Source: an uncultured Erysipelotrichaceae bacterium (GTDB lineage Bacteria; Bacillota_I; Bacilli_A; RF39; UBA660). From it: a stretch of DNA of 39,867 bases. The notes under the pieces were generated by a model. That model worked only from the letters and a program-made list of their open reading frames with translations, made no database searches and was not told where the DNA came from. Location: contig CACZQV010000031.1 in the NCBI GenBank assembly GCA_902783435.1, forward strand, positions 1 through 39,867, read 5' to 3'. Made by a program: the position numbers and the translations under genes. Positions 23,781 through 31,978 of the stretch are shown here, piece after piece (position 1 is the first letter of the stretch; every line of letters starts with the position of its first letter).

Positions 23781-23789
23781 TGTTATAAT
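23781..23789 (+). promoter_or_regulatory. Promoter of DUF1934-argS
   Basis: Extended -10 TGTTATAAT with TATAAT at 23784-23789, 31 bases before the start codon. The -35 position (TATAAA) is poor. Confidence 0.6.
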
Positions 23790-23820
23790 CATTACATAAA
23801 TTTTAGAAACAGGTGGTTAC

Positions 23821-24162
23821 ATGTCTAAAATTAAAATAAAAGCAGAAATTATTAATAATGGAGATATTACTTCTTATGAAACACAAGCTATTATTCAAGA
23901 TGATATTTTAAAGTATACAGAAGATAAATTTACTAAAGTAATATATAATTTAGAAGATCATACTTTATTAAGAGAAAATGAAAAAATTAAAATGTTTTAT
24001 TCATTTAAAACTAATAAAGGATTAATAGAAGTAAAAGAATTAGGTCAAGTAATAGACTTAGATATAAAAGTACATGATATTAAAAGAAATAAAAATAATA
24101 TTAAAGTCCATTATGAAATAGATAAAGATGAATTTATTTACAAAGTAGGTGAAATAAAATGA
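23821..24162 (+). CDS. DUF1934 family protein (YwiB-like)
   Basis: A 113-residue small beta-rich protein. Length, strand pattern and position just upstream of argS match the DUF1934 (YwiB) family, predicted to be a small beta-barrel of unknown function. The stop overlaps the argS start by four bases (ATGA), so translation of the pair is coupled. AGGTGGTTAC precedes the ATG. Confidence 0.7.
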   Translation: MSKIKIKAEIINNGDITSYETQAIIQDDILKYTEDKFTKVIYNLEDHTLLRENEKIKMFYSFKTNKGLIEVKELGQVIDLDIKVHDIKRNKNNIKVHYEIDKDEFIYKVGEIK

Positions 24163-25904
24163 GTATAATTAAACAATTAGAAAAAGATTTAAAAACAATA
24201 ATTAATAAGGCAGGCTACGAGTGCGATTCTATTTATTTAGAAACATCTAATCGTAGAGATCTAGGAGAATATCAATTAAATGATGCGATGCAATTAGTAA
24301 AGGTATATCATAAAAATCCTCGAGAAATAGCTCAAAATATAGTAGACGAATTAGAAAAAGATAATAGATTTACTAATATTAATATTGCAGGACCTGGATT
24401 TATTAATTTTAGTTTAAGTGATGAATATACTTATAAATTTTTAAATGAAATAAATAAAGATATATTTAATAATATAGATAAGAAAGAAAAGAAAACTGTA
24501 GTTATTGACTATGGTGGTGCAAACGTTTCTAAAGCATTACATGTAGGTCATTTAAGAAGTGCAAATATTGGTGAGTCTATTAAAAGATTAGCTAAAACTT
24601 TAGGATATAATGTAATAGGTGATGCTCACTTAGGTGATTATGGTAGACCACTAGGTCTAGTTATTAAAGAAATAAAAGAAGAATATCCTGATTTACCATA
24701 TTTTGATGAAAACTATACAGGTGATTATTCAGAATTAGATTTACCTATTACTAATGAAGATTTAGAAAGAATTTATCCATTAGCTTCAAATAAAGCAAAA
24801 GAAGATGAAGACTACTTAGAAGAAGCTAGAATAATAACTAATAAATTTCAAGATCATGAAAAAGGTTATTACGAATTATGGAAAAAAATAGTAGAAATAT
24901 CAAAAGAAGATATTAAAAAAACATATGATAATTTAAATGTTTCGTTTGAAATATGGAATGGTGAATCAGATGAAATGGAATATTTCGATGATTTATTAAA
25001 AATATGTGAAGACAAAGGCTTAATAGTTGAAAGCGAAGGTGCAAAAGTAATTAATGTCGCAACAGATGATGATAAATATACAGTACCACCACTAATGATG
25101 ATTAAATCTAATGGTTCAAAATCATATGATTCAACAGATTTAGCTGCAATACTAGAAAGAAAAGAAAACTTTAATCCAGATGAAATATGGTATGTAGTAG
25201 ATGGAAGACAATCCCTTCATTTTGAACAAGTATTCCGTGCAGCTCGTTTAGCAAACTTAGTAGATGAAAAGGTTAATTTAGAACATATAGGCTTTGGAAC
25301 AATGAATGGAAAAGATGGAAAACCATTTAAAACTAGAGATGGTGGAGTAATGTCTCTTAAAAACTTAATAGAATTAGTAAACAATGAGACATACAAAAGA
25401 ATCGTTAACGAATCAATAACAGAAGAAGAAAAACAAGAAATCTCTAAAATAGTAGGAATGGCTGCTTTAAAATATGCTGATCTTTTACCATTTAGAGGTA
25501 CAGATTATATTTTTGAAGTAGAAAAATTTGCTGATTTAGAAGGAAAGACTGGACCATATTTATTATATTCAACAATAAGAATGAAATCACTTTTAAATAA
25601 AGCAAATTATACAGATGGTACTATTACAAAACTAAATAGTGAAACAGAAAAAGATATAGCTTTAACACTATTAGAATTACCTAATGTACTTGATAGATCA
25701 TTAAATACAAAAACACTAAATGAAATAGCAGAATACTTATATAAATTAACTTCTGTATATAATAAATTCTATGCAGAAAACCATATTATTACCGAAGAAA
25801 ATGCTGAGTTAAAAGTATCTAGATTAACCCTTACAAGTATAGTTTATAAGGTAAATATGTTACTTCTAGATATATTAGGAATAGAAGTGCCAGAAAAAAT
25901 GTAA
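24159..25904 (+). CDS. argS: Arginyl-tRNA synthetase
   Basis: A 581-residue class I synthetase charging tRNA-Arg. The N-terminal Add-1 domain covers about 1-110. The HIGH motif appears as GGANVSKALHVGHLRSAN near 118-133. The KMSKS-region equivalent is GKPFKTRDGGVMSLKNLIE, and the DALR anticodon-binding domain ends the protein (YLYKLTSVYNKFYAENHI to the C terminus). Four-base overlap with the DUF1934 gene. No terminator is clear before rpoE. Confidence 0.95.
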   Translation: MSIIKQLEKDLKTIINKAGYECDSIYLETSNRRDLGEYQLNDAMQLVKVYHKNPREIAQNIVDELEKDNRFTNINIAGPGFINFSLSDEYTYKFLNEINKDIFNNIDKKEKKTVVIDYGGANVSKALHVGHLRSANIGESIKRLAKTLGYNVIGDAHLGDYGRPLGLVIKEIKEEYPDLPYFDENYTGDYSELDLPITNEDLERIYPLASNKAKEDEDYLEEARIITNKFQDHEKGYYELWKKIVEISKEDIKKTYDNLNVSFEIWNGESDEMEYFDDLLKICEDKGLIVESEGAKVINVATDDDKYTVPPLMMIKSNGSKSYDSTDLAAILERKENFNPDEIWYVVDGRQSLHFEQVFRAARLANLVDEKVNLEHIGFGTMNGKDGKPFKTRDGGVMSLKNLIELVNNETYKRIVNESITEEEKQEISKIVGMAALKYADLLPFRGTDYIFEVEKFADLEGKTGPYLLYSTIRMKSLLNKANYTDGTITKLNSETEKDIALTLLELPNVLDRSLNTKTLNEIAEYLYKLTSVYNKFYAENHIITEENAELKVSRLTLTSIVYKVNMLLLDILGIEVPEKM

Positions 25905-25913
25905 AAAAAATAC

Positions 25914-25942
25914 TTGCGTATATATAATATATATGTTATAAA
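25914..25942 (+). promoter_or_regulatory. Promoter of rpoE
   Basis: TTGCGT at 25914-25919, 17-bp spacer, and extended -10 TGTTATAAA with TATAAA at 25937-25942. A leader of about 60 nt follows. Confidence 0.75.
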
Positions 25943-26008
25943 ATTATTGGAAATTTATAACACAAATTAAATTTAGACATATAATGTTTTGACATAGGAG
26001 GTCTACAT

Positions 26009-26458
26009 ATGAGTTTAAAAGGAATGAAAAAAGAAGAATTAGAATTATTATCAAATAAAGATATTGCATATATGATAATTGAAGAATCAAAAAAGAAACT
26101 AAATACTGCAGATTTATTCAAAAAGATAATTAAATTATTAGGTTTACCTGAATCAACATTTGATAAAAAAATTGCAGATTTCTATACAGCTTTATCTACA
26201 GATAAAAGATTTATCTTACTAGATAATGGTAAATGGGATCTAAGAAGTAATCATACATCTGATAAAGTAATTAAAGTAGCAGATGAAGATGAAGAAGATG
26301 ATGAAGAAGAAATCGAAGAAGAAGATCAAATCGAAGAAGAAGAAATTGAAGAAGATAGCTTTGATGATACAGATGAATCTGATTATGACGATGATACTAA
26401 TGAAGAATTAAAAGATTTAGTAGTAATAGATGAAGATGAATTAGAACTAGAGCAATAA
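26009..26458 (+). CDS. rpoE: RNA polymerase delta subunit RpoE
   Basis: A 149-residue delta subunit, the Firmicute RNA polymerase factor that speeds recycling and displaces nucleic acids. The N-terminal HARE-HTH domain covers about 1-82 (SNKDIAYMIIEESKKKLNTADLFKKIIKLLGL, then FYTALSTDKRFILLDNGKWDLR). The C-terminal tail (about 92-149) is almost all Asp and Glu, as in the family. TAGGAGG precedes the ATG. It has its own promoter and terminator. Confidence 0.93.
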   Translation: MSLKGMKKEELELLSNKDIAYMIIEESKKKLNTADLFKKIIKLLGLPESTFDKKIADFYTALSTDKRFILLDNGKWDLRSNHTSDKVIKVADEDEEDDEEEIEEEDQIEEEEIEEDSFDDTDESDYDDDTNEELKDLVVIDEDELELEQ

Positions 26459-26470
26459 TCTAGTTTTTTT
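26445..26470 (+). terminator. Intrinsic terminator after rpoE
   Basis: Six-base-pair stem AACTAG with CTAGTT around a 9-nt loop that contains the stop codon, then eight Ts. Confidence 0.65.
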
Positions 26471-26483
26471 TCATCAATAAGTA

Positions 26484-26492
26484 TGTTATAAT
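26484..26492 (+). promoter_or_regulatory. Promoter of the prfA operon
   Basis: Extended -10 TGTTATAAT with TATAAT at 26487-26492, 31 bases before prfA. No -35 (T run of the preceding terminator). Confidence 0.6.
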
Positions 26493-26523
26493 AGGACTGA
26501 CTCAAGAAAGAATAGGTGAGATT

Positions 26524-27591
26524 ATGATAGAAAGATTAGAAGCAACTCTAGAAAAATATAATAATTTACAAGAAGAATTAACTAAACCAGAAGTATTAAG
26601 TGATATAAAACTAACAAGACAATATTCAAAAGAAATGTCTGAATTAGAAGATATTGTAAATTGCTATAAAAAATATAAAAAAGTATTAGAAGGTATAGAA
26701 GATTCTAAAGAAATGATAAATGATCCAGAATTAGGAGAAATGGCAAAAGAAGAATTAAAAGACTTAGAAGAACAAAAAGAAAAACTAGATGGAGAATTAG
26801 AAATATTATTAATACCAAAAGATCCTAATGACAGTAAAAATATCATTATGGAAATAAGAGGAGCTGCTGGTGGAGATGAAGCTAATATCTTTGCAGGTGA
26901 TTTATTTAGAATGTATACAAGATATGCAGAAAAGCAAGGGTTTACTTATCAAGTATATAACTCAGTAGAAGGTACTGCAGGTGGTTATGCTCAAATAGAA
27001 TTTATCATTAAAGGAAATGGAGCATACTCACTATTAAAATATGAATCAGGTTCTCATAGAGTACAAAGAGTACCAGTAACTGAATCTAATGGTAGACTTC
27101 AAACTTCAACTGCTACAGTACTTGTAATGCCAGAGGCAGATGAAGATGTAGAAATTGAAATAAATCCAAACGATTTAAGAATTGATATTTATAGATCAAG
27201 TGGATGCGGTGGACAAGGAGTTAATACAACAGACTCTGCTGTTAGAATTACTCACTTACCTACAGGACTTGTTGTAACTTGTCAAAATGAAAGAAGTCAA
27301 ATTCAAAATAAAGAACAAGCTATGAAAGTGTTAAAATCAAGACTTTATGAACTACAAGAACAAGAAAAATTAGAAAAAGAAGGAAATGAAAGACGTAGTA
27401 AGATAGGTACAGGAGATAGAGCAGAAAAAATAAGAACTTATAACTACCCACAAAATAGAGTAACTGATCATCGAATAGGATTTACTACTAATTCATTAGA
27501 TAGAGTAATGGATGGAGCCTTAGATGATATTATCAATGCATTAATCCAAGAAGATCAAAAAAGAAAACTACAAGGAGAAGAAAATGAATAA
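26524..27591 (+). CDS. prfA: Peptide chain release factor 1
   Basis: RF1 reads UAA/UAG stop codons and triggers peptide release. 355 residues is standard. The catalytic GGQ is in SSGCGGQGVNTTDSAVRITHLPTG near residue 230. The codon-recognition region has the PVTESNGR stretch near 190, where RF1 carries its PxT motif, rather than SPF of RF2. It is the first gene of prfA-zinc ribbon-prmC, and PrmC methylates its GGQ glutamine. GGTGAG precedes the ATG. Confidence 0.95.
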   Translation: MIERLEATLEKYNNLQEELTKPEVLSDIKLTRQYSKEMSELEDIVNCYKKYKKVLEGIEDSKEMINDPELGEMAKEELKDLEEQKEKLDGELEILLIPKDPNDSKNIIMEIRGAAGGDEANIFAGDLFRMYTRYAEKQGFTYQVYNSVEGTAGGYAQIEFIIKGNGAYSLLKYESGSHRVQRVPVTESNGRLQTSTATVLVMPEADEDVEIEINPNDLRIDIYRSSGCGGQGVNTTDSAVRITHLPTGLVVTCQNERSQIQNKEQAMKVLKSRLYELQEQEKLEKEGNERRSKIGTGDRAEKIRTYNYPQNRVTDHRIGFTTNSLDRVMDGALDDIINALIQEDQKRKLQGEENE

Positions 27592-27835
27592 TATAGAAGA
27601 CAAAACAGAAATACTGTGTTTAGGTTGTAACTTTGTATTTAAACAAGAAAGACCAACAAAAAGAGAAAAAACATTAAACCCTAGAGGAATTGCATTTTGT
27701 CCAATATGCAACGAAAATACAAATCACATGAGAATAAAAGCTTTAGATGAATTATTAGAAAAACTAGGGGTTCCTGTAGAAAAAAAACAAGATTCAAAAA
27801 AAGGATATCAATATACAAAAAAAAGAGGTGAATGA
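27584..27835 (+). CDS. Small two-CxxC (zinc-ribbon-like) protein
   Basis: An 83-residue protein not recognised as a named family. Two CxxC pairs (CLGC near 12-15 and CPIC near 38-41) suggest one zinc site. Between them is a basic stretch with RPTKREKTLNPRG, and the C terminus is very lysine-rich, which suggests nucleic acid or ribosome binding. It overlaps the end of prfA by 8 bases behind AAGGAG, and ends one base before prmC, so it is made together with RF1 and its methylase. Function unknown; a translation-related role is inferred from position only. Confidence 0.7.
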   Translation: MNNIEDKTEILCLGCNFVFKQERPTKREKTLNPRGIAFCPICNENTNHMRIKALDELLEKLGVPVEKKQDSKKGYQYTKKRGE

Positions 27836-27836
27836 T

Positions 27837-28667
27837 ATGACTATTGAAGAATTACTAATATTTGGTAAAAGTCATTGTCATTCAGATCACGCTAAAATCT
27901 TATTAGCCGAACTTATAAATAAAAACCCTTTAGAACTTTTAAACTGCCTAGATGAAACAGTTCCACAAGAAAAGATAGAACTATATAAAAAAGAAGTATT
28001 AGCCTTAGAAGAAGGAAAACCACTTCAATATGTGATAGGGTATGTTAATTTCTATGGAAATAAGTTCTATGTAGATGAAAGAGTACTAATACCTAGATTT
28101 GAAACAGAAGAACTAGTAGAAAATACAGTTAACTATGTTAATAAATATTTCAAAGAACCAATAGACATTATTGATTTAGGTACAGGATCAGGAGTAATAG
28201 GATTAACATTAGAAAACAAATTATCCACAAATTCTGTGGATTTAATAGATATTTCTAAAGAAGCATTAGAAGTATGTGAAAAAAATAAAAATAATTTTAA
28301 TTCAAAAGCAAATCTAATACAAAGTAATTTTTTTGAAAACGTTAATAAAAAATATGATGTTATTATAAGTAATCCACCATATATTAAAACTAATGAAGAA
28401 ATAGAAGAAATAGTAAAAGATAATGAACCTCATCTAGCTTTATATGCAGGAGTAAATGGATTAGATTGCTATGAAAAAATATTAATGAACATTTCTACTC
28501 ATATGAAAGATAAATGTTTAATAGCTTTTGAAATAGGTTATGAACAAAGAGAAGACATAATTAATTTAATAAATAAATACTTAGATAATGTAGAAATAGA
28601 AGTAAAAAAAGATCTATCAGAAAAAGATAGAATGATATTTATTTTTAAAAATTTGAATAATAATTAA
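27837..28667 (+). CDS. prmC: Release factor glutamine methyltransferase PrmC
   Basis: PrmC methylates the GGQ glutamine of RF1/RF2. 276 residues from the ATG at 27837; this start sits 8 bases after AGAGG, while an in-frame GTG at 27828 overlaps that site. An N-terminal helical domain (about 1-85) recognises the factor. The SAM motif DLGTGSGVIGL lies near 110 and the catalytic NPPY near 179. It is one base after the zinc-ribbon gene. An inverted pair of DnaA-box-like 9-mers lies inside the gene at 28221-28243. Confidence 0.93.
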   Translation: MTIEELLIFGKSHCHSDHAKILLAELINKNPLELLNCLDETVPQEKIELYKKEVLALEEGKPLQYVIGYVNFYGNKFYVDERVLIPRFETEELVENTVNYVNKYFKEPIDIIDLGTGSGVIGLTLENKLSTNSVDLIDISKEALEVCEKNKNNFNSKANLIQSNFFENVNKKYDVIISNPPYIKTNEEIEEIVKDNEPHLALYAGVNGLDCYEKILMNISTHMKDKCLIAFEIGYEQREDIINLINKYLDNVEIEVKKDLSEKDRMIFIFKNLNNN

Positions 28668-28669
28668 AG

Positions 28670-28704
28670 AAAAACCTCACTATTATTATGAAAGTGAGGT
28701 TTTT
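28670..28704 (+). terminator. Terminator hairpin that contains the spoIIR ribosome-binding site
   Basis: Perfect 12-bp stem, AAAAACCTCACT (28670-28681) with AGTGAGGTTTTT (28693-28704), 11-nt loop, ending in a T run. The 3' arm holds GAGG (28696-28699), the only Shine-Dalgarno for the spoIIR ATG at 28707. The hairpin can therefore stop transcription after prmC and, in read-through message, hide the spoIIR start site. Confidence 0.8.
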
Positions 28705-28706
28705 AT

Positions 28707-29204
28707 ATGAAAAAACTATTAATAATACTATCAATCATAATAACTATTCTATGTATTAATAAACCAGTAACTATACCAAAAGAATCTATTAGATTTAGAA
28801 TAATCGCAAATAGTGATTCCTTAGAAGATCAAACACTAAAAAAAGAAATAGTAAACAACTTATCTAAAGAATTATCTAATACTAATAATCTAACTAGTCT
28901 AGAAGAATCAAGAAAATATATAAAAAGAGAATTACCTTTATTCACAGAAATTGTGAATAAAACATTAAAAGATAATAATTATAATAAAGATTTCCACATA
29001 AACTATGGAAAAAATTATTTTCCAGAAAAAACATATAAAAATGTAGTATACCCAGAAGGATTTTATGAATCACTTGTAATTACTTTAGGAGATGGTAAAG
29101 GACAAAATTTCTGGTGTGTGCTATTTCCCCCATTATGTTTAATAGATGAAGATAATGTTGAATATAAATCTATAATTAAAGAAGTAATAGATAAATACTT
29201 CTAA
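28707..29204 (+). CDS. spoIIR: Stage II sporulation protein R
   Basis: In Bacillus, SpoIIR is made in the forespore and exported. It triggers SpoIIGA to process pro-sigma-E in the mother cell. This 165-residue copy has an N-terminal signal or anchor (about 3-19). The family core is clear: IRFRIIANSDSLEDQTLKKEI (28-48), NYFPEKTYKNVVYPEGFYESLVITLGDGKGQNFWCVLFPPLCL (about 103-146). It sits after prfA-prmC, as in Bacillus. Its ribosome-binding site lies within a terminator hairpin. The forespore-type promoter expected for this gene is not obvious. Confidence 0.93.
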   Translation: MKKLLIILSIIITILCINKPVTIPKESIRFRIIANSDSLEDQTLKKEIVNNLSKELSNTNNLTSLEESRKYIKRELPLFTEIVNKTLKDNNYNKDFHINYGKNYFPEKTYKNVVYPEGFYESLVITLGDGKGQNFWCVLFPPLCLIDEDNVEYKSIIKEVIDKYF

Positions 29205-29228
29205 TAATAAAATATATAAGGTGATAAA

Positions 29229-29753
29229 ATGTCTCTTATATATTTTTTTATTGGTATAGGACTAAGTATGGATGCATTCTCTCTTAGTCTATCTCTAGGT
29301 ACTACTAATCCGAATATTAAAAGCATTGTTAAGACATCCGTTACTATAGGTATATTTCATTTCTTTATGCCAATTATAGGTTATATTATAGGATTATATT
29401 TTAATACTAAAATTAATAATTCAAATATATTTACTTCTATTATTTTTTTAATATTAACTTATGAAATATATAAAAATAGAAATGAAGAAGAAACATCTAT
29501 TTTAACTAATATTAACATTTTATTAATATCATTAAGTGTAAGTATAGATTCACTTTCAGTAGGAATAGCTTTAGGCTTAAATAATGAACTAATCTATCTA
29601 GCCTCAACAATTTTTTCTATAATAAGTTTTCTTTTTACATATGTAGGATTAATACTAGGAAAAAAACTAAATTCTAAATATAAAAACATATCCACTTATA
29701 TAGGAATAATTCTTCTATTAATAGTTGCATTAAAGTACCTAATAAACGTCTAA
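29229..29753 (+). CDS. mntP: MntP-family (DUF204) putative manganese efflux pump
   Basis: A 174-residue membrane protein with six hydrophobic segments arranged as two similar halves. Each half has the family motif: LSMDAFSLSLSLG at 12-24 and VSIDSLSVGIALG near 105-117. The acidic residues in these motifs are those linked with Mn(II) export in MntP. It is in the same region as mntP (ywlD) in Bacillus, downstream of spoIIR. AAGGTGATAAA precedes the ATG. The symbol rests on family and position; substrate is inferred. Confidence 0.82.
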   Translation: MSLIYFFIGIGLSMDAFSLSLSLGTTNPNIKSIVKTSVTIGIFHFFMPIIGYIIGLYFNTKINNSNIFTSIIFLILTYEIYKNRNEEETSILTNINILLISLSVSIDSLSVGIALGLNNELIYLASTIFSIISFLFTYVGLILGKKLNSKYKNISTYIGIILLLIVALKYLINV

Positions 29754-29789
29754 TTTATGACAAATTTAACCTTATTTTATAAGAGTTTA

Positions 29790-29818
29790 TTGACAAAGAA
29801 TATATAATTTCTTATGAT
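29790..29818 (+). promoter_or_regulatory. Promoter of fba-murA with very short leader
   Basis: TTGACA (perfect -35) at 29790-29795, 17-bp spacer, TATGAT at 29813-29818. The predicted start, near 29825, leaves only about 11 nt before the fba ATG, just enough for GGGTGAG. A TATAAT at 29803-29808 is present but wrongly spaced from this -35. Confidence 0.65.
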
Positions 29819-29835
29819 TAAATTGGGTGAGAAGA

Positions 29836-30678
29836 ATGCTTGTAAATTTTATAGAAATGTTAAATAAAGCAAAGAAAGAAAAATATGCAGTTCCCCATTT
29901 TAATATAAATAACTTAGAATGGACTAAATATATATTAGAAGAATGTCAAAAAGAAGATATACCTGTAATTTTAGGAGTAAGTGATGGCGCAGCTAAATAT
30001 ATGGGAGGATATGACACAATAGTAGGAATGGTCAAAGGTTTAATCAAAGATTTAAATATAACTATTCCAGTATGCCTACATGTAGACCATGGTTGTACTG
30101 AAACATGTAAAAAAGCTATAGATGCAGGATTTACTTCAGTAATGATAGATGCTTCTAAATATGAATTAAATGAAAATATAAGAATAACTAAAGAAATAGT
30201 TGATTATGCTCATACAAAAGGTGTATCAGTGGAGGCAGAAGTAGGCCACATTGGTGGTACTGAGGATAATATTACAAGTACTGAAACTAATGCTACATTA
30301 GAAGAATGTATAGCATTATATCAAGGTACAGGAATAGATGCTATTGCCCCAGCTTTAGGAAGTGTTCATGGACTTTATAAAGGTGAACCAAACTTAGATT
30401 TTGATAGAATGAAACAAATAAATGAAACACTACCAATTCCATTAGTATTACATGGAGGAAGTGGAATTCCAGATGATAAAATAGAAAAAGCAATAGAATC
30501 TGGTACATCAAAAATTAATGTTAATACAGAACTACAAATAGCTTGGACTAAAGGAGTAAGAGAAAAGTTAAATAGTGATAATGAAGTTTATGATCCTAGA
30601 AAAGTTATAGGTTCTGGAGAAGAAAATATGAAATCTGTAATAGCTGAAAAAATAAAGCTATTTAGAACTAAGAGATAA
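29836..30678 (+). CDS. fba: Class II fructose-1,6-bisphosphate aldolase
   Basis: A zinc-dependent aldolase of glycolysis. 280 residues from the ATG at 29836; an in-frame GTG at 29827 overlaps the GGGTGA site and is less likely. The opening EMLNKAKKEKYAVPHFNINNLEWTKYIL, the catalytic and zinc region CLHVDHG near 83-89, VEAEVGHIGG near 131-140, GSVHGLY and LHGGSG mark the class II enzyme. It could in principle be a tagatose- or DHA-type relative, but the sequence and neighbours fit Fba. murA follows 12 bases later in the same operon. Confidence 0.9.
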   Translation: MLVNFIEMLNKAKKEKYAVPHFNINNLEWTKYILEECQKEDIPVILGVSDGAAKYMGGYDTIVGMVKGLIKDLNITIPVCLHVDHGCTETCKKAIDAGFTSVMIDASKYELNENIRITKEIVDYAHTKGVSVEAEVGHIGGTEDNITSTETNATLEECIALYQGTGIDAIAPALGSVHGLYKGEPNLDFDRMKQINETLPIPLVLHGGSGIPDDKIEKAIESGTSKINVNTELQIAWTKGVREKLNSDNEVYDPRKVIGSGEENMKSVIAEKIKLFRTKR

Positions 30679-30690
30679 CAGGAGGTACAT

Positions 30691-31947
30691 ATGAAGATAA
30701 TAGAAATAGAAGGTGGAAGAAAATTATCTGGAACAATTAGAGTAAGTGGAGCTAAAAACGCTACTGTAGCACTTATTCCAGCAGCTATTCTAACAGATGA
30801 AGAAGCAACTATTTGTAATGTTCCAGAAATAACAGATACAGATGCTTTATGTGATATTTTAAAAGATTTAAATGTAAGTGCAAATCGTTCCACAGAAAGT
30901 ATCGTTATTAATCCAAAAGATATGCAAAATGTAGAAATAGGAGAAGAGCATTCAAGAAAGTTAAGAGCTTCTTATTACTTTATGGGAGCACTACTTGGAA
31001 AATATAAAAAAGCAGTAATGCATTTTCCAGGAGGATGTTCTATAGGAGCAAGACCTATTGATTTACATTTAAAAGGATTTGAAGCACTAGGCGCTAAAGT
31101 AACAAGTGAAGGGAATAAATTTATAGTAGAAGCAGAAGAATTAAAAGGTGCCAATATTTACTTAGATATTGCTTCAGTAGGAGCTACTATAAATATAATG
31201 CTAGCTGCTGTAAGAGCAAAAGGAACTACTATTATAGATAATGCTGCTAAAGAACCAGAAATAGTAAATGTAGCTACATTCTTAAATAATATGGGAGCAA
31301 AAATTACAGGTGCAGGTACTTCAACAATTAAAATAGAAGGAGTAGATTATCTTCATAAATGTTTCCATGAAGTAATTCCAGATAGAATAGAAGCAGGTAC
31401 TTATATTATTATAGGAGCATTATGTGGTACACCTCTAAGAATAGATAATGTTATTCCAGAACATATAGAATCATTATTATCAAAATTAGAAGAAATGGGA
31501 GTAAAACTAGAAATAGGAGTAGATTATGTAACTGTTTTAGAAAATACAGAAGAATTAAAAGCAACTAATATAAAAACAGCTGTTTATCCAGGATTTCCAA
31601 CAGATCTACAACAACCATTCACAGTACTATTAACGCAAGCTAATGGTAAAAGCAAAGTAGAAGAAACAATATGGGAAAATAGATTTATGCATATACCATA
31701 TTTAAATAAATTAGGAGCTAATATTCAAGTAAAAAATCAAACAGCTACAGTTATTGCTCCAACACAATTGCATGGAACAGATATAGTAGCAACAGACTTA
31801 AGAGCAGGTGCTGCAATGGTAGCTGCAGGACTAAAAGCAGATGGAAAAACTACAATAACTAATTCAGAGCATATCTTAAGAGGTTATGAACAAATAATAG
31901 ATAAACTTACTAGTGTAGGTGCTAAAATAACTCTAAAAGAAATATAA
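30691..31947 (+). CDS. murA: UDP-N-acetylglucosamine 1-carboxyvinyltransferase MurA
   Basis: First committed step of peptidoglycan synthesis, transferring enolpyruvate from PEP to UDP-GlcNAc. 418 residues. The catalytic cysteine is C116 in FPGGCSIGARPIDLHLKGFEALGA; KNA near 22 and the C-terminal DLRAGAAMVAAGL are also conserved. Cys, not Asp, at 116 predicts fosfomycin sensitivity at this enzyme. CAGGAGGTACAT precedes the ATG. Position next to fba and near rpmE resembles murAB (murZ) of Bacillus. Confidence 0.95.
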   Translation: MKIIEIEGGRKLSGTIRVSGAKNATVALIPAAILTDEEATICNVPEITDTDALCDILKDLNVSANRSTESIVINPKDMQNVEIGEEHSRKLRASYYFMGALLGKYKKAVMHFPGGCSIGARPIDLHLKGFEALGAKVTSEGNKFIVEAEELKGANIYLDIASVGATINIMLAAVRAKGTTIIDNAAKEPEIVNVATFLNNMGAKITGAGTSTIKIEGVDYLHKCFHEVIPDRIEAGTYIIIGALCGTPLRIDNVIPEHIESLLSKLEEMGVKLEIGVDYVTVLENTEELKATNIKTAVYPGFPTDLQQPFTVLLTQANGKSKVEETIWENRFMHIPYLNKLGANIQVKNQTATVIAPTQLHGTDIVATDLRAGAAMVAAGLKADGKTTITNSEHILRGYEQIIDKLTSVGAKITLKEI

Positions 31948-31967
31948 TTAAATATATTTCTTTTTTT
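31935..31967 (+). terminator. Intrinsic terminator after murA
   Basis: Twelve-base-pair AT-rich stem AAAAGAAATATA with TATATTTCTTTT, 6-nt loop, T run. It overlaps the stop codon and lies only 12 bases before the next ATG, so the following gene depends on read-through or a weak promoter. Confidence 0.7.
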
Positions 31968-31978
31968 ATGGAGGAATC

